Part shown: positions 50,155-61,531 of the stretch, piece after piece | Numbering within the stretch: position 1 is the stretch's first letter | Layout of the letters: each line of letters begins with the position of its first letter | Source of the DNA: Norana najaformis | Lineage: Eukaryota > Annelida > Clitellata > Crassiclitellata > Hormogastridae | DNA: 64,000 bases | Assembly (NCBI GenBank): GCA_964023275.1 | Contig: OZ029925.1 | Coordinates: forward strand, 11,102,184 to 11,166,183 | Reading direction: 5' to 3' | Program-made: the position numbers and the translations under genes | Notes under the pieces: generated by a model | Databases searched by the model: none | What the model was told of the DNA's origin: nothing | What the model saw: only the letters and a program-made list of their open reading frames with translations

Positions 50155-50155
50155 T
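50092..50155 (+). repeat. (AAT)n microsatellite
   Basis: About 20 units. Confidence 0.95.
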
Positions 50156-50636
50156 TTATTATTATCTGGAATCCCAGCGTGAGGACAGTAGCAATTCGAC
50201 GTCTTGTGGCTGAACATCCGCCCTATATATATCGCAGAAAATAAATAAATGAATATAGACTAATTATTCTGATGCTTTTGGCAAGAGTCGCTGGGTTAGT
50301 AAGAAATTCTCCTAAATAAACTAGAAATCAATGAGTAAACTCAAAAAGATAATCTTTTGATAAGGCATCTAATTAGTAAACGGAAAATTATGTTTGAAGC
50401 TTTGTATTTTATTAAATCTAGTCGGTCAGAAATTTTGTTGACTCAGTGAAAATTTTATGATATTTACTAGAACTGAAAGTGCTATATAAATTCTTGATGT
50501 GTTACTTTATATTCGCTGTAAGTCTACTTCTGTTTATAAATTGCTATTGTTGTTTGAAGATTTGGCAATTCTGCGACTTTTGCTGGAAATTCACCACAAA
50601 ACAAAGTAAACAAATTAGCGCCATGACCTGGGCTTG

Positions 50637-50724
50637 GACTAGGCTATGAGGGTGGAGCCAGGCTCTGAAGAGCGGAATTTGACTAGGCTATGAGGGTGGA
50701 TCCAGGCTCTGAAGAGCGGAATTT
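50637..50724 (+). repeat. 44-bp tandem duplication
   Basis: Two head-to-tail copies starting GACTAGGCTATGAGGGTGGA that differ at one base (GAGCC versus GATCC). Confidence 0.9.
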
Positions 50725-50831
50725 GACTACTTAATCTGTGAACCCGCATCTTGTAGTAAAAATTCTACTCATTCCACACTGTATACATTCTAAAAGGTGT
50801 GATAGTTACGTAAGAGCTGAAGATGCTATCG

Positions 50832-51024
50832 GTTGCGGCAGATGTTAATATTGTCGAGTTTTTCAAGTTGAAGGAGCTAAAGAAGCTTTCATTGTGGGCG
50901 AAACTTAAGAATGCCATTGGTTTCATTAGAGCTTGCGTCGGATTTGTTGTAACGGATATGAATACTATCGAGTTATTGAAGTTGAAGGAGTTTGAAAAAC
51001 CTTGTCATCTTGGGTGGAGCTTAA
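50832..51024 (+). repeat. Imperfect ~77-bp direct duplication upstream of UNC93-like start
   Basis: Copy 1 at 50832-50908 and copy 2 at 50946-51024 share GTTG, TATYGAGTT, AAGTTGAAGGAG and GTGG-CTTA blocks. Both lie in one open frame (50823-51029) giving repeated VE..KLKE-like peptides. I regard this as a DNA duplication in the 5' UTR or promoter, not a gene. Confidence 0.6.
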
Positions 51025-51127
51025 CAACGTAGCATAACTTTCGTCCAATTTTCGAGGATCGGCGTTCACAGTAGGCGGAACCACTGATGCGACTGGCACA
51101 GCAGACGCTCTAGACTCCGCCCCTATT

Positions 51128-54100
51128 ATGTCGCTATCGCCATGGGACCTATCGGGCAACGTTGGCTTCGACCTGTCGACCTATCAACCGCGTCGACCGA
51201 GCTACGTCTTCGCCACGACGCAGGTAACACGGCAGCGGAGCGGCAGCTATCAGCACGCCACCGAATCCCCGGACCACGCATCCCCCGATCAGCCGGACTT
51301 CCCGCGGCTCAAGCGGAAGGGCAGCTACCGAGAGGCCACGGATGCTGAAGACGACGACGAAGAGGAAGAAGAGGACGAGGACGAGGACGAAGACGAAGGG
51401 ACGCGGAACTTCCGACTCCCTGACAGAACCTCCGAAGTCCATATCACCGTTCCAAACCACGTCGACTCGATCCACAGCGTCGTCGACGACCAAGACGACT
51501 CCCACCATGACCGGCAGATTGACGAAGGTCTCGAATTTCGGTCCAGCTCGGAGACGACTCCGCGTCGTCCTGGTCAGTCGCTGGAGACTGTCTACCCGGG
51601 CGGCAGCTGCTCTGGCGCGGCTAAGGACCAGGACGTCGACGCGGACGAGTTGGGTAACACAAGATGGCGTTACATAAAGAACCTGGTCGTGCTGTCGCTG
51701 AGTTTCATACTCGTCTTCTCCGCCTTCCGTTCCATCCAGAACCTCCAGTCGAGTCTGAACCAAACCGGACGGCTTGGGGTCGTCGCGATGTGTTGCGTTC
51801 ACGGGACGATGTGTCTCAGCTGTCTCTTCTCGCCGGTCCTCACTACACGCATCTCGCCCAAGTGGACTATCGTCGTTGGTCTCGTCTTCTACCTGTTCTG
51901 GATCGTAGCCAACTTCTTCCCGCATCTCTATACCCTAGTGCCGACCTCAATTGGCGTCGGATTTGGGCAGAGCCTGGCCTGGGGTGCGCAGGTGGCCTAT
52001 ATCGAACGGCTCGCGACAGAGTACGCGCAGATGACCAGGGCGCTCACGCGACAGGAAGTCTACCGGTCGAACGGGATCTTTCTCGCCTGTTTTCAGACAT
52101 CGCACGTCTGGGGAAATCTCGTTTCGTCGCTGATGCTCAGCGCAGACCGGCTGCCGGGACAGACGCTGAACAACCTGACGGATGAACCGGTGAATGACTG
52201 GGACACCGGAATGCACTGCGGGGTCTACGAGCGGTGCAAGGAACAGTCTTCCGTCTGGACCAGTCCGGGATCCGGTAAGAACAAGGTGAAGTGTAAGTGG
52301 TAAAGGTTTATGGTCTTGAAGATTCTTGGATCCATTAAAAACATGGCAAAGTGTAAGCAATAGGGGCTTGATTAGTCTGGATAAAACGAGGCGCAATGCA
52401 GTTGGTAAAGGTCTAAGGTCTAGCGGAGTTCTTGATCCGGAAAAACTAAGGCGACATTGAAGTGGTAAAGGTACAAAAACTCAGAGTCCTGGATATGGTA
52501 TGAAACAGGTGAAGTGTATATAGCAAGGGTGTAAGGCGTTGAACAGTTCTTTATCAGTTAAGAATCCAAATAGTAGTCGATCTTTTAAAATAAGTCTGCA
52601 TGTGGTGTTTGCTGTTTTCTTCAGTGGTGCTTGCTTCCAAGACCGTCTTGAAGATGATGGGCTCCTACCTTGTCTTTGCCTTCACTGGCTTTCTGCTGAT
52701 TCTCATCTTTCTTGAGAAACTCGGAACAAGCACCGGACCTAAACCACCCTGCCTTAAGGTGCGTGCTCAAATACTCTAAAAACTAAGGCACGGAAGATCA
52801 TTTCTTGCGGTTTTCGAACACCCTAAGCTCAGGGCTAGATAAAGTATGGTGCAAGGGTGGTAAGATAAAAGTAAGATGAGGTGAGGGCGGTTAAAGTAAG
52901 ACAAAATAAGGTATCAGATAAGGTAAGGTATGATATGTTACGGTAGGGTAAAGTAAGGCAAGATAAGGTTAGGTGTTATAAGGTAGGGTTCGGTAAGCTA
53001 GGACAAGGTAAGGTGAAATAAAAATAATACTAGGCAAGATAAGGTGAAATTAAGGCAAGTTAGAGAAAAGTAATATAAATCAGAGTCCTTTTACGCAACG
53101 GCCTGTTAAGGTCTGTAGTAGGCCTACACTAAACTGCATACTTTTCAGGCGGTCGTTGTAAACTTACGACATCTGGTGTCGAATCGCACATATCGCCTTC
53201 TCATTCCGCTCCTCGTGTTCAACGGTTTCGAACAGGGCTTTGTTTATTCCGACTACACCAAAGTAGGATTGACTGCTGTTTCACTTACAGATTGATTGAT
53301 TAACTAATTAATTGATTGAGTGAGTGGCTGACGACTGATTGATTTTATTGATTGATTGGTTGATTGAATGATTGATAGATTGATTCATTCATGACTGCTT
53401 GATTCAATATCTGATATATATCATTCGCCTTTTCCGCTCTTCCTTTATGCATGTCCGTGTCCTTTGCAGAATACACCTTATGCTTGACTTCAAAACTGCA
53501 TCTATCATCGCCACATCCATAGTCCATGCAATACTCGAGTACTGCAATTCACTTTTCCTCAAAATAGATACCACTCAAATAAACAGCCTTCAAGCTATCC
53601 AGAACGCTCTCGCTCGTGCTGTCACCAAAACTCCCAAACACTATCACATCACTCCTGTTCTCAAATCACTTCATTGGCTTAAAATATCTAAACGCATAGA
53701 GTATAAAGACCTTTCGCTTACATATAACATAATTCGGTAACAGGACAATAACCCGCCGGACAATAACCCCCCTGGACGATAACCCCTGGACAATAACCCC
53801 CATGCAAAAAAAACCCGGATAATAACTTCCCGGACAATAACCCTATACTGATACAGTACACAAGTATATTGATACACATAAAAGACTTACCATACATCAA
53901 AAACTAAATATTAGACAATTATTAGACATTTGGATTTATTCAAAGAGGACAAGCGTTACAGCAAGTTCACTGCAGCCAATTTCTGGCTTGTCACCCATCA
54001 CAACCTCCTAGGAAGAAGTAGGCTGACTCCAGTGCATGGCTTCTGACCGTCATTAGCAACCACAATGAGCGCAATGTTCTTGACTATTACGTGGAATAGC

Positions 54101-57100
54101 TCACAACCTTTCTTTTTAAGTTCAAAAAACTAATCAACAATAAACATCGTTTTCTGTTCCAAGTTTAATTTCATGGTTCTCTAATACATGTCTAATAGAT
54201 TAGCATATAAACTTTATGATTAATATACATTATTTGTATATTTATATAATTATTATGTCATTACAGGGGTTACGATCCGGGTTTCTTTGCATGGGGGTTA
54301 CTGTCCGGGGGTTACTGTCCGGGGGTTACTGTCCGGGGGTTATTGTCCGGGGGTTACTGTCCGGGGGTTACTGTCCGGGGGTTACTGTCCGGGGGTTACT
54401 GTCCGGGGGTTACTGTCCGGGGGTTACTGTCCGGGGGTTACTGTCCGGGGGTTACTGTCCGGGGGTTACTGTCCGGGGGTTACTGTCCGGGGGTTACTGT
54501 CCGGGGGTTACTGTCCGGGGGTTACTGTCCGGGGGTTATTGTCCGAGGGTTATTGTCCGAGGGTTATTGTCCGGGGGGTAATTGTCCTAGAACCCATAAT
54601 TCGATTCTCCCAACCCTCTTACCTTCGTCAGTTATTTACAATTCAACCACTCCGTTCAACCCGATCCTCTTCTGTCCTAACATTTCTTCGCCCTCCCATC
54701 ATCTCATCCTTACAATTTGGAGGTCGCTCCATACTCATAGTTGCTCCACCCCTCTGGATTAAACTCCAGCCAGAATTACGACAATTATCTGGCCCATCAT
54801 ACGAACTCACCAACACTTCATCTCTTTCAGTTTCTGCGCTGGTCTTTCACTCAAAACTGAAAACAATACTTCTCCGAAAATCTTATCCTGATTCTTATTC
54901 CCCTTATCCCTCTTCCCGCTCCAATTTCAAACACCATCCGTCGTAGCCGTCCGACTGTCTGCCTGCCCGACTTCTGGACCTTGACCTGGAACCGAACCCT
55001 TTCTGCCTATCGATTTTGTTTTGTCTGAGCGCCTGTGAATACGCTGGTTCCCGCGACTTAGAAATCTGAAGAAATCTGTAGAAATCTCGAGATTTCGATA
55101 ACGATCGATTCAGTAATTGTTTGACTTATTTATTTAATTTCTCAAATGTGCATTAAACGAGTGCGGATGCCCATATATAGGGGACATGCGATTATTTTAT
55201 TTGGCTTGTAGTCAATATCTAATGCGCAATAGGCAAATAAAAATAATTGCTTGTTCCTATATATGGGCTTCGCTAAGTGAGCCACAAAGTGACGCGTTGT
55301 TTGAAGTCCTTTTGCAGGGATACCCGTTGCACCGTAAAAATATGTGGCTACATTAGGAGAAATGGCTATAAATTTGCCCGTAAATATCTGGAATTTATTA
55401 GCCTTATTATCCTTTTGCAGTGCTAAATGTTAAACTGCACTAATGTAAACCATTTGCTAAAATTGACATTATCCATCCATTATCCATCCATCCACATTCA
55501 GCCCATCCATCTAACCATGAAACCACCCATATATCCATTTATCTATCCAACCATGCACCGATCAACGCACCAACCAAACCATCCAAAATCTCCGTACTTT
55601 ACTTTTGAACAAATCTCTAGTAAAATCAGATTTGGAATCTGATCCCATCTTTACAGAAGTTACTTTCAAACGGTTCTCCGCAAAAACGCCTACGTGCAAA
55701 CGCCATTCTACAGCGGGTAATAATTTCCAATCTATATACAGTCATCCTCCTCGTCCTCTTTCAGCCCCACCTCCCATCCTCTTTAATCCCCTCCTTCTTC
55801 TTCTCATCTCCTCCTTCTCTTTCTCTTTCTCATCCTCCTCCTTCGCCAAGGACACGACAACGGTCACATCAAGGCTTTTAACGGCCGGTGTGACGTCATT
55901 AGGGGTCACGCGTTGACCTCTGTGCGCGTCATCGTTGCAAGGTGCCCGCTGCATTTCCCGCGTCATAGATGACAGTCGCTGAAAAACCAGACATTCTAGG
56001 TCTATGTGTATCTACAGGCGCATATGTATATCTACTGAATCGCCACATTGTTCATTCTGCACTATTTTATGCGTACAGTTGAAAATACATTAGTATATAT
56101 GATCGTATATATGTATATATAAAATGAGTAAACATATATATGTATTTTTAATACTAAGATCCTTGCCTTTACGTTTTGCATTGTGTGCCTCGGATATTGT
56201 AAATTCTTTTGTTCTTATAGAATTCAGAAGGAAAAATGGAAGAAAGGAAGGAAAAGGCACTTCAGAGAAAGTAAAGAAGGAAGGAAAGATGGAAGGAGGG
56301 AAGGAGGGAAGGAGGGAAGAAAGAAAGGCACTTCACGTAAGAAAGGAAGTAAATAAGGAAAATAGGTAGTCACGAAAGAAGGAAGGAAGGAAGGTACGAA
56401 GGCAGGAAGGAAGTAAATAAGGAAGTAAGGATGAATATATGGAGAAATGTGTCAATAAATGCATAAACTAATTTCGAAATAATTGTTCCACAGTCATTTA
56501 CAATTAACACACCTACATATAGATAATATATATATATATACATATATACACACTTGATTATATATGACGATATATACATATACAAGCCACACAGAACGAA
56601 TATTAACATCCACCCAACTATTTTCGGACATATATGTCTGTATATATATATGTGTATTATAGAATGGATATATTTGACACACATGCATAAGTCCGTCACA
56701 GACGATGTCTATATTTATATTACTGCAAGCATGTATTATATATGTTATATATATTATATATGTTTTATATATGTTATATATATAAAACTATGGTCAGAAG
56801 CAGAATAAGGGAAAATCAATAGTCAGTCGGTTTCTGTTACTGGTCGTCGGACAGAACGCGCTGTCTCTTGGTCCTGCTTCTGCTTCTCCTCCTCCTCCTC
56901 CTCCTCCTCCTCCTCCTCCTCCTTCCCTCCTCCTTTTCCTCCTCGTCCTCTGCCTCCGCTGTATCAGCTCCTCCGCTGCCTCTGTACCCGGCCTCGCATC
57001 TTCGTCCGACTATAAACGTTCGTGACTCGCGGAAGCCGTAAAACCGGTCGGAACCAGCTGTAACCGGCGTCGGCCGGTATTAGTCCGGACGGCTTCGAGG

Positions 57101-57143
57101 CACATTGGCAGACAGACATAGAGACAGACATAGAGACAGACAT

Positions 57144-57180
<37 letters not shown>

Positions 57181-57407
57181 TTGACAAAACTGACAGAGGA
57201 AAAGAGGGAAGGTTGGAGGGTGAGATTAAATTGTATACAGTTTAACGATGATGATGACGACGACGACGACGATGATGATGATGATAATAATAATAATGAT
57301 AATGATAATGATGATAATAGTGATAACAATAATAAATATAATGATAATGATGATAATAGTGATGATGACGACGACGACGATGATGATGCTGATGATGATG
57401 ATGATGC

Positions 57408-57465
<58 letters not shown>

Positions 57466-58924
57466 AAGCACCAAACACCTCGGCTATCGCCTTGCACAGA
57501 TATCGTTAGGCCCACAAGTTTCTTCTTTTACAAAATGCGATAAGATCATCGTAATCGTTGGAATTTACAAATCATTGTCCTTCACAGCAGCAACATCTCG
57601 CTAGATATATTTGTAAGACCTATCTGTACCGTCTTGAGTTTGTTGTATGACCGCTGTGATTCATCCACGGCTGCTCAGCCGATGGACAACACATGGCGTG
57701 TCAACAAATGTCTTAGTTACTTACTTACATACTTCGTGTTATTGCTTTGCTCTGCGCAGTCATACATCAGCTGTACGATCGGAGTCCAGTACGTTGGATA
57801 CAACATGATTACGCTTGGCTTGACCAACTCCATCTTCTCCGTCCTGGTTGGCTTTGCGGCCAAACACGTCGCCCGGGAGGCCATCGTGGGCATAGGAAGC
57901 GTCCTCCACGTCGGGATCGTCGTCTTCCTACTCGTCTGGATTCCGGATCGAAATCTCGTGGCCATTTTCTTCGTCATATCAGCGCTCTGGGGCGTGTGCG
58001 ACGCCATCTGGCAGACGCAGTGCAATAGTGAGTAGAGCTCTACGTCCGCGGAGTATTGATTATCGGTGACGTCACGCTGGAAACTGCGGCGCCGTGTTTT
58101 AGGCGCCGCATGTAAACAAATTTTGAGGGAATATTTTTGGAAATAAATAGCGAGGCAATTTAAAAGCGCTTCTAAATTAATTTTGAGCTTTAGATATTTC
58201 TGCGAGTGCCTCGTACAGTGTAATGTTATGAAGTGTGTCAACACGTTTCTGAGACTCAGGGACTGATGGACGCCCTTTCAACATAATGTGACAATTTGTA
58301 TCGCGTTTAATGTAGGCCTAATTTAGTTCAGGACAATTTATATTTCATGCAATAATAATGTTAAATGATTCTCTGGGATTTAAAAAGCACATATTCAACG
58401 TTCAATCAGGCACGAAGAGCCTTCTAAGTATTCCCTCTCGACATAAAAAATCTCAGGAGAGTGAAGAAAATAATTTTTATATACTGTAGTATAAATATAT
58501 ATTAGGACCTATATTTACCAACACCATAACCAATTCAGCAAATAAATACTGCTAATAGGCCTCCTACTACTACTGTCATTATCATTGTTACTATTTACTA
58601 CTGGTATTGCTGCTGCTGCTAGTGCTACTGCTAGTACCACTGCTAGTGCCACTGCTACTGTTTGTAGCTTTGGTGAACCTAAGCTGTGCCAACGGACACG
58701 AGGTCGCATTCCAGAACTTTCGGATGCTTCAGGGTTTTGGTGCTACGTTCGCCTTCTTCCTCAGTACCTTCACGTGCGTCTCTGTCAAGTTGTACATCCT
58801 CACAAGCCTCCTTAGCCTCTCCGTTCTCTTCTACGTCCTCGTCGAGTACCAGCTGCGTCGTCAGGAGACCTCCGACCCAACTTCCGGTCTCGAAACACCG
58901 GACCAGAACCGGTCTACGACATAA
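51128..58924 (+). CDS. UNC93A: UNC93-like multi-pass membrane protein
   Basis: Five exons: 51128-52274, 52625-52758, 53149-53262, 57760-58027, 58668-58924; phases agree and give 639 aa. Residues 1-178 are a hydrophilic extension with a run of D and E around 74-90. Membrane helices start at about residue 179 (RWRYIKNLVVLSLSF). UNC93 hallmarks are NLQSSLN, PTSIGVGFGQSLAWGAQVAY, SHVWGNLVSSL, then FNGFEQGFVYSDYTKS, CTIGVQYVGYNMI and WGVCDAIWQTQCN. UNC93 proteins resemble major facilitator transporters; family members regulate a potassium channel in worms (UNC-93) or traffic Toll-like receptors (UNC93B1). This one is closest to UNC93A as I recall it. Intron 3 holds a LINE with a nested fold-back element. 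Confidence 0.9.
53736..54594 (+). mobile_element. Non-autonomous fold-back element with minisatellite arms, nested in the LINE
   Basis: Ends are inverted: GGTAACAGGACAATAACC at the left and, reversed, GGTTCTAGGACAATTACC at the right. CATAATTC occurs on both sides (53728-53735 and 54595-54602), a perfect 8-bp target duplication (9 bp if the next G is counted). The left arm (to about 53845) has about five units of GGACAATAACCC type. The right arm has about 20 units of the complement. A spacer CATGCAAAxAAACCCGGAT is inverted in the two arms. The core (53846-54264) is AT-rich and noncoding. Length about 859 bp. An 8-bp duplication would suit a hAT-like transposase in trans, which is inference. 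Confidence 0.8.
54292..54580 (+). repeat. 14-bp minisatellite (GGGGGTTACTGTCC), ~20 copies
   Basis: Near-perfect tandem array. The outermost three or four units change to GGGTTATTGTCCGA, as does one near the start. Since 14 is not a multiple of three, it reads as the same 14-residue peptide (GGYCPGVTVRGLLS) in all forward frames, which explains the long false frames here. Confidence 0.9.
55111..57759 (+). other. Rest of UNC93 intron 3: simple repeats
   Basis: Includes ATCC/CCATC-rich DNA (55460-55590), a purine tract (56220-56440), TA-rich DNA (56520-56790), (CTC)n at 56888-56925, (ACAG)n at 57107-57180 and (GAT)n at 57246-57467. No coding sequence. Confidence 0.7.
57246..57467 (+). repeat. 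(GAT)n trinucleotide repeat with GAC and AAT interruptions
   Basis: About 220 bp; gives poly-Asp, poly-Met and poly-His/Ile frames that are not genes. Confidence 0.95.
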
Positions 58925-59071
58925 CACAGCGGAAGGATCGTCGTACCTGACTGAACGTTGGAAAAGACGTCACGCATGATCGAATTCCTTGGCAGATGAA
59001 ACAGGTGACATGCCTCTACGAGTCATTGGAAATAGAATGGTCAACCTGCAAGCCCGAAACCTGGAAAAGCG

Positions 59072-59427
59072 AAATTAGAATTGTATGGAGGAACGATTTT
59101 GAAGAGACTGGAATTTGAGAACATAACCGAAACACTACGAAATACATGTCATATTGACGTCATTTCGGTAACCTGGCAACGTAGACGCAATGGTTATTAG
59201 AACGGTGTCGGTTTCGGCAAGTGACATAAGTTTAAACATGTGCCGCTGATTTTTGTGAGAGTTCCCATTTTGAAGCGAAAAGCTGGTCCTAGATGTGGTT
59301 TGGATTCTGCGATGTTTCTTAGTGAAAGGGAACATTGAAGAAGCTGCGTCGTTTTCGCCTACTACGCGATACCATTGATCTCTTGTTGAAACAACAGCAG
59401 CTTTGGTTGCTTTTGGAAATTTGTATC
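59072..59427 (+). repeat. ~360-bp direct duplication, copy A
   Basis: Begins AAATTAGAATTGTATGGAGG and ends GGAAATTTGTATCGGTA. It shares long near-identical blocks (for example CGTCATTTCGGTAACCTGGC) with 61174-61531 in the same orientation. It lies in the putative 3' UTR of the UNC93-like gene. Confidence 0.85.
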
Positions 59428-59791
59428 GGTATTGCACACAATTTTCGTGGCATGGCAGCCGATTTTAGCTGATGTTACAATAGAGTTCTGTTGTCATCGC
59501 AATTATTTGTTGGCATGGCAGTGGAATTTTTACTCGGCATGGCAATTGATTTTATGCAATATAGAGGCCGGAATGGAAAGAGAGATATTATTCGTAGTGT
59601 CTTGGAGACACCTTCCAGTTTGTTGTTTTTAGCCATTCAGTGCCAAACGACGCAGACTGAGTTTGTTATCCGTGTAGTGTATAGTTCGAAGTTCATAGAT
59701 AGTTGATGTTCGTAAGACTACACACAGTCAAAATGTGTGAGCTTGTACAGTATCCATGTAATACGACTTCCCGAAGCGCCTATGTTGTTTT

Positions 59792-59797
59792 AATAAA
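59792..59797 (+). terminator. Candidate poly(A) signal of the UNC93-like gene
   Basis: AATAAA 870 bp after the stop codon; no better signal is seen nearer. If used, the 3' UTR includes copy A of the 360-bp duplication. Confidence 0.35.
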
Positions 59798-59899
59798 AAC
59801 TGTAACTAGTGTTGGTGTAATAGGTCTATATGTCATTCATGCGTTTTCCTGTTCATTGTTTATTACCACATAAGATCATTTATGTTCGTAATATCTGAC

Positions 59900-59901
59900 G
59901 A

Positions 59902-59936
<35 letters not shown>

Positions 59937-59941
59937 GTCTT
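59900..59941 (+). repeat. (CTGT)n microsatellite
   Basis: About ten units. Confidence 0.9.
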
Positions 59942-60159
59942 GCTATCATACTTCTGTTCAGCGATTTTGAAGTTTCAAAAGGCGCAATATAAATGTTAAG
60001 ATACATACAGACATTGATACATATATTCATATACACAATTACCATTGCCTTTGTGAAGTCCTTAGAAGGCGCTGTATAAATAGCCGGATATAGATAATTG
60101 TCTATATATATATGTATATATATATATGTGTGTGTATGTATGTATGTGCATGTGTGCGG

Positions 60160-60245
60160 TTTCGTTTGAAGCGACCATCGACTGATGCCTTGTGCATTAT
60201 GGTAATCATTCTATGAAAGTCTATATATCATTAGGAATTTATCTG
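60160..60245 (+). repeat. Dispersed repeat tail
   Basis: TTTGAAGCGACCATCGACTG (60166-60185) and ATGCCTTGTGCATTATG recur, in either orientation, at 19441-19500, 27800-27840, 38217-38255 and 43858-43890. Confidence 0.6.
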
Positions 60246-61173
60246 AATTTCAACGGCGCTGGAGAAGTCATTAGAGTTATTTTGAATCCTAATTAGAACT
60301 CAATCCGTATAGTCTTTGAGTAGTGTAACAGTACACCGTCATATTAAGAATTTATTTGCGTAATGTTACGATAGCAAACGCACAGTCGGGAGAGAAACTG
60401 TTTACAAATACGATGTATCTTTCAAAGATACGACAGAGGTTCCTCGATATCAACGTCACGCTTCAGTGCATTGTTACATATCATTTCAGTTCGCTTCTCA
60501 TTACTATAATAATCACACGCAGAGAAATCTAAGCAGTAGAAGACACGTATCGTTGAGCAAATCAGAAAGTCATTCACGATACAATACGAAACAAGGCGCA
60601 GTAGCAAGCGACACCTAGTAACCTTAGTTGCACATTTATATAGCGCCTCTTTAAAAAAATTAAAAACTCGGAGTTACTTCTTACCTGACAGCAGAAGAAT
60701 CTGCACATAATAAAAGAACAAAGCAGAACAGACCAAATAATAGATTCGATAACGTGCAAGTGTTCGCATTGATCGCTGGGGAGATGTTCTACCTTACGAC
60801 TCTTTCGAGGTGCTATACACTTTTAAAGTAATGTCTGAAAACAGCAGACTCTAGAGTAGCCTTAACGCTCATAGACAAATGTCTGGTAATAAAACAACCT
60901 ATTTCGCCTATAACCAAACAGTAACGCGGCCCCTTAAAAGTAATTAGGCGAAACTGTTTCGACATTGAACGAGATCTGTCACCAGTCAGCTTATGTCTAC
61001 AAGAATTCTAGTCAGGTAAATCTTTAAAGCATCAAAATATATTAAAACTATGCAAACCCAGAGACAGCTAACAACATTTCTGATGAATAAAATTCTTCAA
61101 CGCTTTGCAATAGCTCTAGTGTTAACGCAAAAAAACATATACGTACAAGTCTACGTTTAGTCATTTAAAGGCA

Positions 61174-61531
61174 AAATTAGAATTATGTGAAGAAACGATT
61201 TTTAAGAGACTGGAATTTGAGAACCTAAACGAAACACTACGAAATACATGTCGTATTGACGTCATTTCGGTAACCTGGCAACGTAGACGCAATGGTTATT
61301 AGAACAGTGTTGGTTTCCTCAAGTGACATAAATTTAAACATATGCTGCCGATTTTTGTGAGAATACCCATTTTGAAGCGAAAAGCTGGTCCTAGACGTGA
61401 TTTGGATTCTGTGATGTTTCATGGTGAGAGGCAAAATTGAAGAAGCTGTGTCGTTTCCACCTACTAAGCGATACCATTGATCTCTTGTTGAAACAACAGT
61501 TGCTATGGTTGCCTGTGGAAATTTGTATTGT
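61174..61531 (+). repeat. ~360-bp direct duplication, copy B
   Basis: Partner of 59072-59427, same strand, 2.1 kb apart. Differences are scattered substitutions and 1-2 bp indels. Confidence 0.85.

Larger units (their letters stand above)
47401..51127 (+). other. Intergenic region between light chain and UNC93-like genes
   Basis: The two genes are divergent, so this stretch should hold both promoters. I see a pyrimidine-rich CTC tract (47560-47850), a tRNA-type SINE (48.6-48.8 kb), an AAT microsatellite (50092-50155) and two short direct repeats near 50.6-51.0 kb. No coding gene is supported. Confidence 0.5.
53480..55110 (+). mobile_element. CR1/L2-like LINE 3' fragment in UNC93 intron 3, interrupted
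   Basis: 5'-truncated. The first part (53480-53735) encodes ILEYCNSLF, LQAIQNALARAVTKTPKHYH and ITPVLKSLHWLKISKRIEYK, the classic end of CR1/L2 reverse transcriptases. After the inserted element the same frame continues at 54595 with IIRFSQPSYLRQLF, RSTRSSS and a PPLWIKLQPELRQL block. The 3' tail (GACCTGGAACCGAACC, GCGCCTGTGAATACGCTGG) matches the fragment at 11.3-11.9 kb. Confidence 0.8.

Noticed and set aside
51149..51925. 258-codon minus-strand frame
   Set aside because: Shadow of the UNC93-like first exon, which has conserved family motifs on the plus strand.
54292..54580. CRISPR-like array
   Set aside because: The units are contiguous with no spacers, in an animal genome, and form one arm of an inverted-repeat element.
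54216..54946. Three overlapping long frames with repeated GGYCPGVTVRGLLS
   Set aside because: Translation of a 14-bp minisatellite plus the LINE tail; not a repeat protein gene.
57181..57604. Poly-Asp, poly-Met, poly-Ser and poly-His frames
   Set aside because: GAT trinucleotide microsatellite read in different frames.
59072..61531. LTR retrotransposon (two 360-bp direct repeats)
   Set aside because: The 1.75 kb between the repeats has no gag-pol coding, and I see no TG..CA ends, primer-binding site or polypurine tract.
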